Assembly: GCA_964484465.1 (NCBI GenBank)
Contig: CAZAFL010000048.1
Coordinates: forward strand, 1 to 11,522
DNA: 11,522 nt
Direction: 5' to 3'
From: CAZAFL01 sp964484465
GTDB lineage: Bacteria; Bacteroidota; Ignavibacteria; UBA10030; SZUA-254
Below, piece by piece: positions 1 to 6,737 of this stretch. Made by a program: the position numbers and the translations under genes. The notes under the pieces were generated by a model. The model was not told where the DNA came from and did not search any database. It was given only the letters and a program-made list of their open reading frames with translations. Numbering within the stretch: the stretch's first letter is position 1; the number at the start of each line of letters is the position of its first letter.

Positions 1-705
1 GTGAAAGGCAAGCGGTTTCAGAACCTTGCCGATGTTGGCGACCCTGTGGAGCTTGCGGCCCGTTATTCCGATGAACGTGCCGATGAGCTTGTTCTTCTTG
101 ACATCTCCGCTTCGCTTGAAGAAAGGAAGCCGTTTTTTGACATCGTCCGGCGGGTCGCAAAACAGGTTGCTATTCCGCTCACCGTCGGCGGCGGTATCCG
201 GTCGCTTGATGACATAATCGGCTTGCTTCAGTGCGGCGCGGACAAGGTTTCTCTCAATACGATTTTGGCAGAGGATCCATCGATACTCGTGCAGGCGGCG
301 GAACGCGTCGGCAGCCAGGCGCTTGTCGGCGCAATTGATGCGCACCGGCTGAATGGCGGCTGGTCGGTGCGTGTGAAGAGCGGCACTCAGCAAACCGAGC
401 TAAATGCAATTCAGTACGCGAAAACATTGGTCGAACACGGAGCCGGCGAATTGCTTGTCACATCCATCGATATGGACGGCATGAAAATGGGCTATGACCT
501 CCAGCTTCTTAAACAGCTTGCGGAAACAGTAAATGTCCCAATTGTCGCGTCCGGCGGCGCAGGGTCGAAAGAGCACATCGCCGATGCACTGAATATCGGG
601 CAAGCTGATGCGGTTCTTGCCGCAAGCATTTTTCATTACAATCAGATTTCTATTAGTGAACTCAAGCAATATCTTCATTCACAGGGGCTTCCGGTGCGGT
701 TATGA
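1..705 (+). CDS. hisF: Imidazole glycerol phosphate synthase cyclase subunit HisF, 5' end outside window
   Basis: HisF is the cyclase half of imidazole glycerol phosphate synthase. With HisH it converts PRFAR and ammonia into IGP and AICAR in histidine synthesis, in the cytoplasm. The visible 234 residues show the (beta/alpha)8 phosphate-binding loops VGGGIRSL (62-69) and SGGAG (184-188), and TSIDMDG (154-160). Asp113 in GAIDAHR aligns with catalytic Asp130 of the family. The GTG at base 1 is not a credible start: it is the second Val of the usual ...DGxVVKG segment. About 17 N-terminal residues, including the first catalytic Asp (near residue 11), therefore lie upstream of the window. The stop overlaps the hisIE start (ATGA, 702-705), showing translational coupling in a his operon. 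The family call is very secure. Confidence 0.97.
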   Translation: MKGKRFQNLADVGDPVELAARYSDERADELVLLDISASLEERKPFFDIVRRVAKQVAIPLTVGGGIRSLDDIIGLLQCGADKVSLNTILAEDPSILVQAAERVGSQALVGAIDAHRLNGGWSVRVKSGTQQTELNAIQYAKTLVEHGAGELLVTSIDMDGMKMGYDLQLLKQLAETVNVPIVASGGAGSKEHIADALNIGQADAVLAASIFHYNQISISELKQYLHSQGLPVRL

Positions 706-1307
706 ACGAACAGATTAATTTTCAGAAAATGAACGGTCTTGTTCCGGCAATAATTCAGGATGCCGATGACGGAACTGTTCTCATGCTCGGATTTATGAAC
801 GAGGAGGCACTCCGTCGTACAATTGATGAAAAGCAGGTAACATTCTGGAGCCGCACGAAATCACGGTTGTGGAAAAAAGGAGAAGCATCCGGAAATTTCC
901 TGAACGTCGTTTCGTGGAATGTCGACTGTGACGGTGATGCACTGTTGTTCAGAGTGCGTCCTCAAGGACCGGTGTGTCATACAGGTGACCGAAGTTGTTT
1001 CAGGCAAAATGAAACGCAAAATAAGGATTCAATACTGCAACGACTTTTTTCAATAATTCAGGATAGAAAACAGAAACTCCCCGAAGGTTCTTATACTGCA
1101 AAATTGTTTAAGCAGGGAGTTGACCGCATTGGGCAAAAGGTGGGAGAAGAAGGTGTTGAATTGGCGATCGCTGCCCAGTACGATAATCAACAACGATGCG
1201 TTGAGGAGAGTGCGGACCTGCTCTATCATATCCTTGTTCTTCTGGCGGAAAAAAATATCGCTCTTTCCCAGGTGGAAGGAGAGTTGGAAAAGCGAACGCG
1301 TGTTTGA
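702..1307 (+). CDS. hisIE: Bifunctional phosphoribosyl-AMP cyclohydrolase / phosphoribosyl-ATP pyrophosphatase HisIE
   Basis: This fused enzyme performs the second and third steps of histidine synthesis: hydrolysis of PR-ATP to PR-AMP (HisE, EC 3.6.1.31), then opening of the adenine ring (HisI, EC 3.5.4.19). The HisI domain spans about residues 5-105. It has the metal-binding DCDGD (75-79; Asp75, Asp77, Asp79) and zinc cysteines Cys76, Cys92 and Cys99 in GPVCHTGDRSC. The HisE domain spans about 115-199, with KVGEEGVE (146-153) and ESADLLYH (169-176) supplying the Glu/Asp metal ligands. At 201 aa it has the usual length of the bacterial fusion. The start is fixed by the ATGA overlap with hisF. 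It appears to be the last gene of the his operon, since a new promoter and a different pathway follow. Confidence 0.97.
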   Translation: MNEQINFQKMNGLVPAIIQDADDGTVLMLGFMNEEALRRTIDEKQVTFWSRTKSRLWKKGEASGNFLNVVSWNVDCDGDALLFRVRPQGPVCHTGDRSCFRQNETQNKDSILQRLFSIIQDRKQKLPEGSYTAKLFKQGVDRIGQKVGEEGVELAIAAQYDNQQRCVEESADLLYHILVLLAEKNIALSQVEGELEKRTRV

Positions 1308-1329
1308 TTTTTCCACTTGGCTGGGAACT

Positions 1330-1354
1330 AAACTTGATTTTTCAAAGTTTTTTT
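1330..1354 (+). terminator. Weak intrinsic terminator after hisIE
   Basis: An AT-rich inverted repeat pairs AAACTTGA (1330-1337) with TCAAAGTTT (1342-1350), leaving one bulged A and a TTTT loop. It runs directly into a T tract ending at 1354. It sits 22 bases after the hisIE stop, a sensible place for an operon end. The stem has only two G-C pairs, so it is probably leaky. It overlaps the promoter-like element of the following operon. Confidence 0.4.
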
Positions 1355-1361
1355 GTATATT
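1334..1361 (+). promoter_or_regulatory. Candidate promoter of the ABC/Gld-like operon
   Basis: TTGATT at 1334-1339 and TATATT at 1356-1361 are 16 bases apart, close to a housekeeping -35/-10 pair. The TATATTTT stretch also resembles the TAnnTTTG -7 element of Bacteroidota. Transcription would start near 1368, leaving a leader of about 35 bases before the ATG at 1404. That leader shows no Shine-Dalgarno sequence. The region is T-rich, so chance matches are possible. Confidence 0.45.
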
Positions 1362-1403
1362 TTTAGGCGCAAATAGGCAGAAAACCTCTTTTTCTTCAAA
1401 TTC

Positions 1404-2357
1404 ATGTCAATTCTTGTCGACCATCTATCGAAATTGTACGGCACTGCAAAAGCCGTAGACAATATTTCCTTCGAAGTTCATTCAGGGGAGATTCTCGGCT
1501 TCCTCGGTCCTAACGGAGCGGGTAAAACGACTACCATGAGGATGATTACGTGTTACCTCAGCCCGAGTGACGGCGAAGTGAAAGTCGAGGGAAGAGATAT
1601 CAAATCAAATTCTCTCGAAGTCCGGAAGCTTATCGGTTATCTGCCTGAAGCGAATCCTCTCTATTTAGACATGAATGTGCTGGAATATCTCGAATATGCG
1701 GCGCAGCTTCAGGGGGTTTCAAAAGAAAGTATTCCCCGGCGCGTGAGAGAAATGGTGGATGTCTGCGTGCTTGGGGAAATGAAACACAAAGATATCGGCC
1801 AGCTTTCAAAAGGATACCGCCAGCGCGTCGGGCTTGCCGCCGCGATGATCCACGACCCAAGAGTTTTGATTTTAGATGAACCGACGAGTGGTCTCGACCC
1901 TAACCAGATTGTCGAAATCAGAAGTCTCATCAAACATCTCGGTAAACAGAAAACGGTTGTGCTTTCCACACACATCCTCCCGGAAGTGCAGGCGACATGC
2001 AACCGTGTCATTATTATCAATCGTGGAAAAATAGTCGCCGATGGACCCATTGAAAATTTGCAACGCAATCTTCACGGCGGGGAGCGCGTCATTCTCGAGA
2101 TCGACGTGCCGGACGGAATACCCTTCGATATCATTTCCGTCCAGGTGAAGTCTATTCCCGCGGTTGAAACGGTCTCTCTGCTCTATGAACAAAACGGCAC
2201 AAAAAAATTCAGCGTCGAAACGAGGGGCTCCGCCGATATCCGGAAAGAGTTATTTCAATTATGCGTCCAAAAAGGATGGTGGCTGCTCGAACTTCATCGG
2301 GAACAGACCAGCCTTGAAGATATTTTCAGAGAACTTACCGCAGACCAGCCTAAATGA
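1404..2357 (+). CDS. ABC transporter ATP-binding protein, GldA-like
   Basis: This is the cytoplasmic ATPase of an ABC-2-type complex. Visible motifs are Walker A GPNGAGKTT (35-43), signature LSKGYRQRV (134-142), Walker B VLILDEP (154-160, catalytic Glu159), D-loop SGLD (162-165) and switch His190 in STH. The Q-loop position is IGYLPEANPLY (77-87) with Glu for Gln, as is common in the GldA/drug-resistance ABC subfamily. Residues after about 225 form the C-terminal extension of that subfamily. The length (317 aa) fits GldA, about 300. The start at 1404 gives the normal N-terminus and follows the promoter-like element, but there is no Shine-Dalgarno in front. The gene overlaps the permease by ATGA. 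GldA-like is a family assignment: gliding is not shown, and related ATPases serve other ABC-2 exporters. Confidence 0.9.
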   Translation: MSILVDHLSKLYGTAKAVDNISFEVHSGEILGFLGPNGAGKTTTMRMITCYLSPSDGEVKVEGRDIKSNSLEVRKLIGYLPEANPLYLDMNVLEYLEYAAQLQGVSKESIPRRVREMVDVCVLGEMKHKDIGQLSKGYRQRVGLAAAMIHDPRVLILDEPTSGLDPNQIVEIRSLIKHLGKQKTVVLSTHILPEVQATCNRVIIINRGKIVADGPIENLQRNLHGGERVILEIDVPDGIPFDIISVQVKSIPAVETVSLLYEQNGTKKFSVETRGSADIRKELFQLCVQKGWWLLELHREQTSLEDIFRELTADQPK

Positions 2358-3070
2358 ATTTCACAAATATCAAGTACGTTTTTCTGAAAGAGCTCCGGTC
2401 GTTTTTTAATTCCCCGGTCGCGTATATCGTCATTGTCGTCTTCCTCGTTATCCTCGGATGGTTCTTCACGAGTAATCTATTCATCGCGAATATTTCCTCG
2501 CTCAGGACAGTGTTCGAGATGACGCCGTTCCTGCTCCTGTTTTTTGCTCCTGCCATAACGATGCGGTTGATTTCAGAAGAGAAAAAATCCGGTACACTCG
2601 AGCTGCTCATCACGAAACCGGTGAAGGAGTCGGAAATTATTGTCGGAAAATTTCTCGCGGCGTGGATGCTCTATTTCTTCACGCTCCTGCCGACACTGTG
2701 TTACTACATCACGGTGTCGATTATCGGAAGCCTCGATGTCGGACCGGTCGTCGGCGGATACCTAGGCCTGCTTCTTGTGGGTGCGGTTTTTCTGGCCGTC
2801 AGCGTTTTCGGTTCTTCCATAACCGAAAATCAGGTCGTCGCCTTTATCGTCAGCTTCATGATCGTGTTCGGATTGTTCATGCTCGATAAGGTGCTCTTCT
2901 ATCTGCCGAGCTATCTTGCATCGACCCTCGAATACATCAGCGTCGATTATCATTTTTCGAATATCGCCCGCGGCGTTATTGATTCGCGCGATATCATCTA
3001 TTACGCGTCGGCAATCGGTTTCTCCCTCTTTACCGGGACGATCGTCCTTCAAAAACGACGATGGTCGTAA
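2354..3070 (+). CDS. ABC-2 type permease, GldF-like
   Basis: This is the integral inner-membrane partner of the preceding ATPase. Its 238 residues hold six predicted hydrophobic segments, at about 22-40, 55-73, 99-123, 131-153, 160-182 and 213-233. The motif EEKKSGTLELLITKPV (75-90), between segments 2 and 3, is diagnostic of the GldF/NosY branch of ABC-2 permeases, where it forms the coupling region to the ATPase. The length matches GldF (about 240). Its ATG overlaps the stop of the ATPase gene (ATGA, 2354-2357), so the two are translationally coupled and very likely made in matched amounts. The next gene starts 15 bases downstream. The substrate is unknown: in flavobacteria GldAFG was first linked to gliding, but homologues are common in non-gliders. 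Confidence 0.9.
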   Translation: MNFTNIKYVFLKELRSFFNSPVAYIVIVVFLVILGWFFTSNLFIANISSLRTVFEMTPFLLLFFAPAITMRLISEEKKSGTLELLITKPVKESEIIVGKFLAAWMLYFFTLLPTLCYYITVSIIGSLDVGPVVGGYLGLLLVGAVFLAVSVFGSSITENQVVAFIVSFMIVFGLFMLDKVLFYLPSYLASTLEYISVDYHFSNIARGVIDSRDIIYYASAIGFSLFTGTIVLQKRRWS

Positions 3071-3085
3071 GGGAGCGCTCAACAC

Positions 3086-4672
3086 ATGAATGAACGTAGA
3101 CAAATCATCTTCCGCGTCGTCCTGATCCTCGGGATTCTGGTATTGGTGAATATCATCGCCGTGCGGTTTTTTAAGCGGTTCGACCTCACGCAGGAAAAAA
3201 TTTACACGCTTTCCGATGCGAGTAAGAATTTGGTCAAATCTCTCGACGATAAATTTCTGGTGAAGGCGTACTTCACTTCCGACCTTCCGGCTCCATACAA
3301 CAATAACCGCCGTTACCTGCAGGACCAGCTCGATGAATACCGCGCGTATGCCGGTGGAAATTTCCAGTATGAATTCATCGACCCCAGCAAGAAAGAGGAT
3401 ACCGAACAGGAAGCCCAGCGGTACGGGGTGCCTCCGGTTCAGGTACAGGTGCTGAAGGAAGACAAGCTCCAGATTGAAAAAGCGTACATGGGATTGGTCT
3501 TCCTGTATGGCGACAAGCAGGAACGGCTGCCAGTCGTTCAGTCCACCTCGAACCTTGAATATGAGATCAGCTCGACGATTAAGAAGATGACCTCTAAAGA
3601 CCTGAAGAAAATCGGCTTCTTAACCGGACAGGGTGAACCGAATCTTCAGGCGATGGGCCATCTGCAGGAAATGCTGGTAAAGCAATATCAGGTTGTGAAT
3701 GTCGACCTGACCGGCGGCAAGGCGATTCCATCCGATATAGCAGTCCTTGTCGTCGACGCGCCGGACAAGCAATTCAAAAGCTGGGAAAAATTCCTTATCG
3801 ACCAGTATGTGATGAAAGGCGGCAGGGTGGCGTTCTTTCTCAACACCGTCACGGCCAATTTACAGAACCAGATGGGACGCACGAACCCCATCAATCTTGA
3901 TGACCTTCTGGAAACCTACGGTACGCGCGTTAACACCGACCTGGTGCGTGACGCAAGTTGCGCGTATGTCACGGTGAGCCAGAATGCCGGGTTTATGGTC
4001 ATTCAGAACCAGGTGCCGTTTTACTATTTGCCACGAGCGAGTGAATTCAATAAGACAAGTCCCATTGTGAAAGATTTGAGCTCCGTGGTGTTTTATTTTG
4101 CCAGTTCCGTTGATACAAGCATTGCCCGCTCGAAAGGCCTCTCCAGTACAGTTCTTGTAAAATCTTCGAATCATGCGGGCCGCCAGGAAAATATTTTTAT
4201 GATGAACCCGACTGCGCAATTCACTCCCGATATGTTCAAAGAGTCAGGAATACCCCTTGCGGTTACAGTTGAAGGAGCATTTGCAAGCGCTTTCGGCAAC
4301 AGGCCGGTGAATGCGGATTCGAGCGTCAGGGCGACCATCGATACGACGAATAAACTTGTAAACGGGAAACTGACAAAAATTGTCGTCGTCGGCGATGGGG
4401 ATTTTCTCCAGGACCAGCTTTCAGGCGGAAACAGGGATAACTTTTTGCTGGCAAGCAATATGATCGATTGGCTGGCGGATGATATCGGGCTCGCCTCGAT
4501 CCGTTCACGTAACAGTGACAGCAAACCGCTCGATGAAGTTACCGAAGGAACAAGAATGTGGGTAAAGAGTGTAAACCTCGCAGTCCCGCCGTTTCTCGTA
4601 ATTATGGTCGGGATTGTGAGATGGCGGTGGCGCGCGGCAATGCGTAAGCGGCTCGAAACCAGAGGCTTATAG
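3086..4672 (+). CDS. GldG-like ABC-associated periplasmic protein (ABC_transp_aux / IFT52-like domain)
   Basis: This 528-residue protein accompanies GldAF-type transporters. An N-terminal membrane segment (about 7-29) is followed by the family hallmark RFDLTQEKIYTLS (31-43), a large extracytoplasmic domain, and a second hydrophobic segment (about 497-513). It ends in a very basic cytoplasmic tail rich in Arg/Lys. FLTGQGEPN (178-186) matches the conserved fltGhGEp motif of the auxiliary domain (PF09822 in established terms). The start is supported by GGGAG at 3071-3075, ten bases before the ATG. It follows the permease by 15 bases and precedes the DUF4340 gene by 13, so all four genes should be one transcript. 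In the flavobacterial model GldG works with GldA and GldF; its biochemical role is not established. Confidence 0.87.
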   Translation: MNERRQIIFRVVLILGILVLVNIIAVRFFKRFDLTQEKIYTLSDASKNLVKSLDDKFLVKAYFTSDLPAPYNNNRRYLQDQLDEYRAYAGGNFQYEFIDPSKKEDTEQEAQRYGVPPVQVQVLKEDKLQIEKAYMGLVFLYGDKQERLPVVQSTSNLEYEISSTIKKMTSKDLKKIGFLTGQGEPNLQAMGHLQEMLVKQYQVVNVDLTGGKAIPSDIAVLVVDAPDKQFKSWEKFLIDQYVMKGGRVAFFLNTVTANLQNQMGRTNPINLDDLLETYGTRVNTDLVRDASCAYVTVSQNAGFMVIQNQVPFYYLPRASEFNKTSPIVKDLSSVVFYFASSVDTSIARSKGLSSTVLVKSSNHAGRQENIFMMNPTAQFTPDMFKESGIPLAVTVEGAFASAFGNRPVNADSSVRATIDTTNKLVNGKLTKIVVVGDGDFLQDQLSGGNRDNFLLASNMIDWLADDIGLASIRSRNSDSKPLDEVTEGTRMWVKSVNLAVPPFLVIMVGIVRWRWRAAMRKRLETRGL

Positions 4673-4685
4673 GACTTTTCCAATT

Positions 4686-6062
4686 ATGAACCGATCCACA
4701 ATATTATTGATTTTGTTGCTTGTAGTGCTTGGTGTTATTGTAAAATTTCTCCTGCCATCCAGTGAAGAGCGTCAGGCGAGTTATAAACCTGAAGAAATCA
4801 ACCTCTCGGTCGATTCCGCGTCTATTATAAAGGTGGAAATTCAGAAACCCGGGAAATCTGTGACGCTGGAAAATGTCGGCGGTAAATGGATGCTGACTGC
4901 CCCCATGAACAGTATAGCGGATGGAAACGCGGTAAAACAAATTATCTCCGGTATGTTAAAGTTTAAAGTTGGAAGCCTTGTCTCTTCCAACGTTGAAAAA
5001 CAAACGGTGTTTCAAGTCGACACGTCGGGTACCAAACTGACACTGACCGAGCGAAGCGGTAAAGCAACAGGCATTATTATCGGGAAAATGGGACCCTCCT
5101 ATTCCGAGATTTATTTCCGCCTGCCCGGGTCGAAAGATGTGTACCTGGGAGAAGGACTCGAATCATGGTCGATCAACAAGGAAGTCAAAGACTGGCGCGA
5201 TAAAGCGATCGCGTCAATTCCGTCTGAGGCGATTAAAAATTTGAAGTACACTGTGGGGGAAAAGGAGTACGAGTTCAGTCACGACACGTCCGGCTGGAAA
5301 TCGAATGAGAAACCTATCGACGTCAACACGATGAACCCGGTCCTGAATTCTCTCACCAACCTGCGTGCCGATGATTTTGTCGATACCGCGATGGCGCTGA
5401 AAAGTCATCCAGCAAAGCTTGAAATTCACGGTAACGAAGACTTGAGTTTGAGCTTCTTCCCTTCCCAGCCCGATTCTTCAAAATATTACGTGCAGACCTC
5501 GAAGTCACCGCAGATATTTGTCGTGAGCAAGTGGACGACTCAACAGTTATTCAAGCCGACTGAAAAGCCCGTACCGGTAAGACAGCCAGTTGCAGTAGTT
5601 GAACAACCGAAAAAGGAACCGCCTCCACCTGTCATTACGAAGAAAGAGCCTGAGAAAAAACCGGCAACTGTTACACCGAAAGTGATAAAACAGGAAGAGC
5701 CGAAAATAACCAAACAGACGCCGTCCACACTAACAGACGAGAAAAAAACTGCACGGGTAGAGCAGCCGAAGAATCCACCTTCAACTGAACAGCAGTCGAA
5801 TGTCACGAAACCACCCGCGACGAAAACGCAGACGGAAACCAACCCGCTGGTAAAACAACCGGGCTCTGCGCAACCGGCATCCTCATCGTCAACGGAAGAT
5901 GAAGGGGATCTGACAATCCATACCGTGAAGCGTAATGAGACTATGCCGCTTATCGCGAAGCAATATAACGTTACGGTCGAGCAGATTCTCAAATGGAATC
6001 TTCTCAAATCGATTGCGGTGAAGCCGGGGCAGGAATTGTATATCTTTGTCAGGAAGAAATAA
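4686..6062 (+). CDS. DUF4340 protein with Pro/Lys-rich linker and C-terminal LysM domain
   Basis: Three parts are visible in 458 residues. First, an N-terminal membrane anchor (about 5-23, strongly hydrophobic, no lipobox) leads into a DUF4340-type periplasmic beta-rich region to about 290. Recognisable pieces are LENVGGKWML (61-70), EIYFRLPGSKDVYLG (141-155) and VKDWRDKAI (167-175). Second, residues about 291-408 are a low-complexity linker rich in Pro, Lys, Gln, Glu and Thr, reminiscent of TonB's periplasm-spanning segment. Third, residues about 410-456 form a LysM repeat: HTVKRNETMPLIAKQYNVTV, then ILKWN and VKPGQELYIF. LysM binds the N-acetylglucosamine backbone of peptidoglycan. DUF4340 genes commonly follow gldG-like genes, but usually as a plain anchored domain, so the LysM tail is unusual. 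The reading frame is uninterrupted. I infer anchoring of the ABC complex to the cell wall. Confidence 0.85.
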   Translation: MNRSTILLILLLVVLGVIVKFLLPSSEERQASYKPEEINLSVDSASIIKVEIQKPGKSVTLENVGGKWMLTAPMNSIADGNAVKQIISGMLKFKVGSLVSSNVEKQTVFQVDTSGTKLTLTERSGKATGIIIGKMGPSYSEIYFRLPGSKDVYLGEGLESWSINKEVKDWRDKAIASIPSEAIKNLKYTVGEKEYEFSHDTSGWKSNEKPIDVNTMNPVLNSLTNLRADDFVDTAMALKSHPAKLEIHGNEDLSLSFFPSQPDSSKYYVQTSKSPQIFVVSKWTTQQLFKPTEKPVPVRQPVAVVEQPKKEPPPPVITKKEPEKKPATVTPKVIKQEEPKITKQTPSTLTDEKKTARVEQPKNPPSTEQQSNVTKPPATKTQTETNPLVKQPGSAQPASSSSTEDEGDLTIHTVKRNETMPLIAKQYNVTVEQILKWNLLKSIAVKPGQELYIFVRKK

Positions 6063-6066
6063 CCCA

Positions 6067-6100
6067 AACTGCAAGGAACTTCACTGATACGCCTTGCGTT
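6067..6100 (+). other. Imperfect inverted repeat between the ABC operon and the small exported protein
   Basis: GCAAGG (6071-6076) pairs with CCTTGC (6092-6097) around a 15-base loop, and AAC/GTT extends the stem with one bulged T. No T tract follows on the plus strand, so it is not a classical terminator. It could be an mRNA 3' stabilising hairpin or a regulatory site for the next gene. The 89-base gap also holds a weak TTGCGT...TTATCA promoter-like pair (from 6094). Confidence 0.3.
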
Positions 6101-6136
6101 GTAAAAAGTAGTGTTATCAAACTTGTTTCATTCCAG

Positions 6137-6143
6137 AAAGGAG
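6137..6143 (+). promoter_or_regulatory. Ribosome binding site that fixes the start at 6152
   Basis: AAAGGAG lies eight bases before ATG 6152. It rules out the upstream in-frame ATG at 5993, which would begin inside the LysM gene and bury the signal peptide. Confidence 0.8.
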
Positions 6144-6151
6144 AACCATCT

Positions 6152-6571
6152 ATGAAACGTAAGATTGGAGTGTTATTCGTTCTTCTGATTGCTCTATCTG
6201 TCAGTCTCTTGTATGCGCAGGAGGAGAAGAAAGAGGCGAAGAAAACTGCCAAAGAAACAACAGTTACCGGAGAAGTTGTGGAAGTATCCTGTTACCTCGC
6301 GCATGGCGATCAAGGAAAGGGAGACGCGCATATGACATGTGCTCAACATTGTGCGACTGCCGGCAGTCCGTTAGGTATTCTGACTGATAACGGGAAATTG
6401 TATGTTTCTCTGCTACCCGACGATCACAAGACAGGACCGAATGCGATTCTTATGGATCACATCGCGCATAAGGTTAGTGCCACTGGAATCGTTCGTTCAA
6501 AGAACGGCGTTCAGGGAATGATGATCACGAAAGTTGAGATGGCAGAACCGAAGACTGAAGAGAAGAAGTAA
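6152..6571 (+). CDS. Small exported Cys/His-rich protein of unknown function
   Basis: The 139-residue product begins with a clear signal peptide (MKRK, hydrophobic core to about 20, probable cleavage after YAQ near residue 23), so it is periplasmic or secreted. A Lys/Glu-rich stretch (24-35) follows, then a compact domain TVTGEVVEVSCYL...KVSATGIV that looks like a small beta-barrel. A cluster of possible metal or heme ligands stands out: Cys47, His51, His60, Cys63, His66 and Cys67 (CAQHC). The tail is again acidic/lysine-rich. I recall similar short exported proteins with a GEVVxxSCYL...CAxxC pattern in several phyla, but know of no established function. It has its own strong Shine-Dalgarno and is followed directly by a terminator, so it is probably monocistronic. 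CAQHC is not a CxxCH cytochrome motif. Confidence 0.8.
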   Translation: MKRKIGVLFVLLIALSVSLLYAQEEKKEAKKTAKETTVTGEVVEVSCYLAHGDQGKGDAHMTCAQHCATAGSPLGILTDNGKLYVSLLPDDHKTGPNAILMDHIAHKVSATGIVRSKNGVQGMMITKVEMAEPKTEEKK

Positions 6572-6591
6572 GTTCCGATCACCCTGAGTAG

Positions 6592-6626
6592 AAAACCCTG
6601 TTCGATGGAATGGGGTTTTTTATTTT
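6592..6626 (+). terminator. Rho-independent terminator of the plus-strand block
   Basis: AAAACCC (6592-6598) pairs with GGGTTTT (6613-6619). Inside it, TTC/GAA (6601-6603 with 6608-6610) forms a second short stem across a TG/TG internal loop. A T-rich run to 6626 follows. It lies 20 bases after the stop of the small exported protein. Confidence 0.8.
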
Positions 6627-6711
6627 TCACCGCACACGCCTTTGCTGGCGCTCTCGTTTTCGGGTACTTGCTCAGTTTGAATTCCTGTGCTCGACAACAT
6701 CGGAAAACCTC

Positions 6712-6737
6712 TCACCCTGAGCGCTAGTCGATGGGTG
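6712..6737. repeat. Short dispersed-repeat-like palindrome (CACCCTGAGCG...GGGTG)
   Basis: The segment begins TCACCCTGAGCGCTAGTCG and ends ATGGGTG. CACCC (6713-6717) is the inverted complement of GGGTG (6733-6737), with the palindrome AGCGCT between them. It resembles the CACCCTGAGCG-AGTCGAAGGGTG intergenic repeats I have often seen in environmental genomes; that comparison is from memory. TCACCCTGAG also occurs at 6579-6588. The stop codon of the truncated minus-strand reading frame lies inside it. Confidence 0.55.

Noticed and set aside
1..3. GTG as a start codon for hisF
   Set aside because: It corresponds to an internal Val of the conserved VVKG segment; the first ~17 residues with the N-terminal catalytic Asp are missing, so the gene is cut by the window edge.
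4171..4683. Antisense 170-codon open frame opposite the GldG-like gene
   Set aside because: Shadow of a securely identified gene; the product shows no domain and has an abnormal Ser/Pro/Ile composition.
5540..6067. Antisense 175-codon open frame opposite the DUF4340 linker and LysM
   Set aside because: It mirrors the low-complexity Pro/Lys coding on the plus strand, giving a Gly/Ser/Val/Phe-rich product without a recognisable domain or ribosome site.
5993..6151. Longer version of the small exported protein starting at 5993
   Set aside because: It would start inside the LysM gene and put 53 residues before a clear signal peptide; AAAGGAG before 6152 decides the start.
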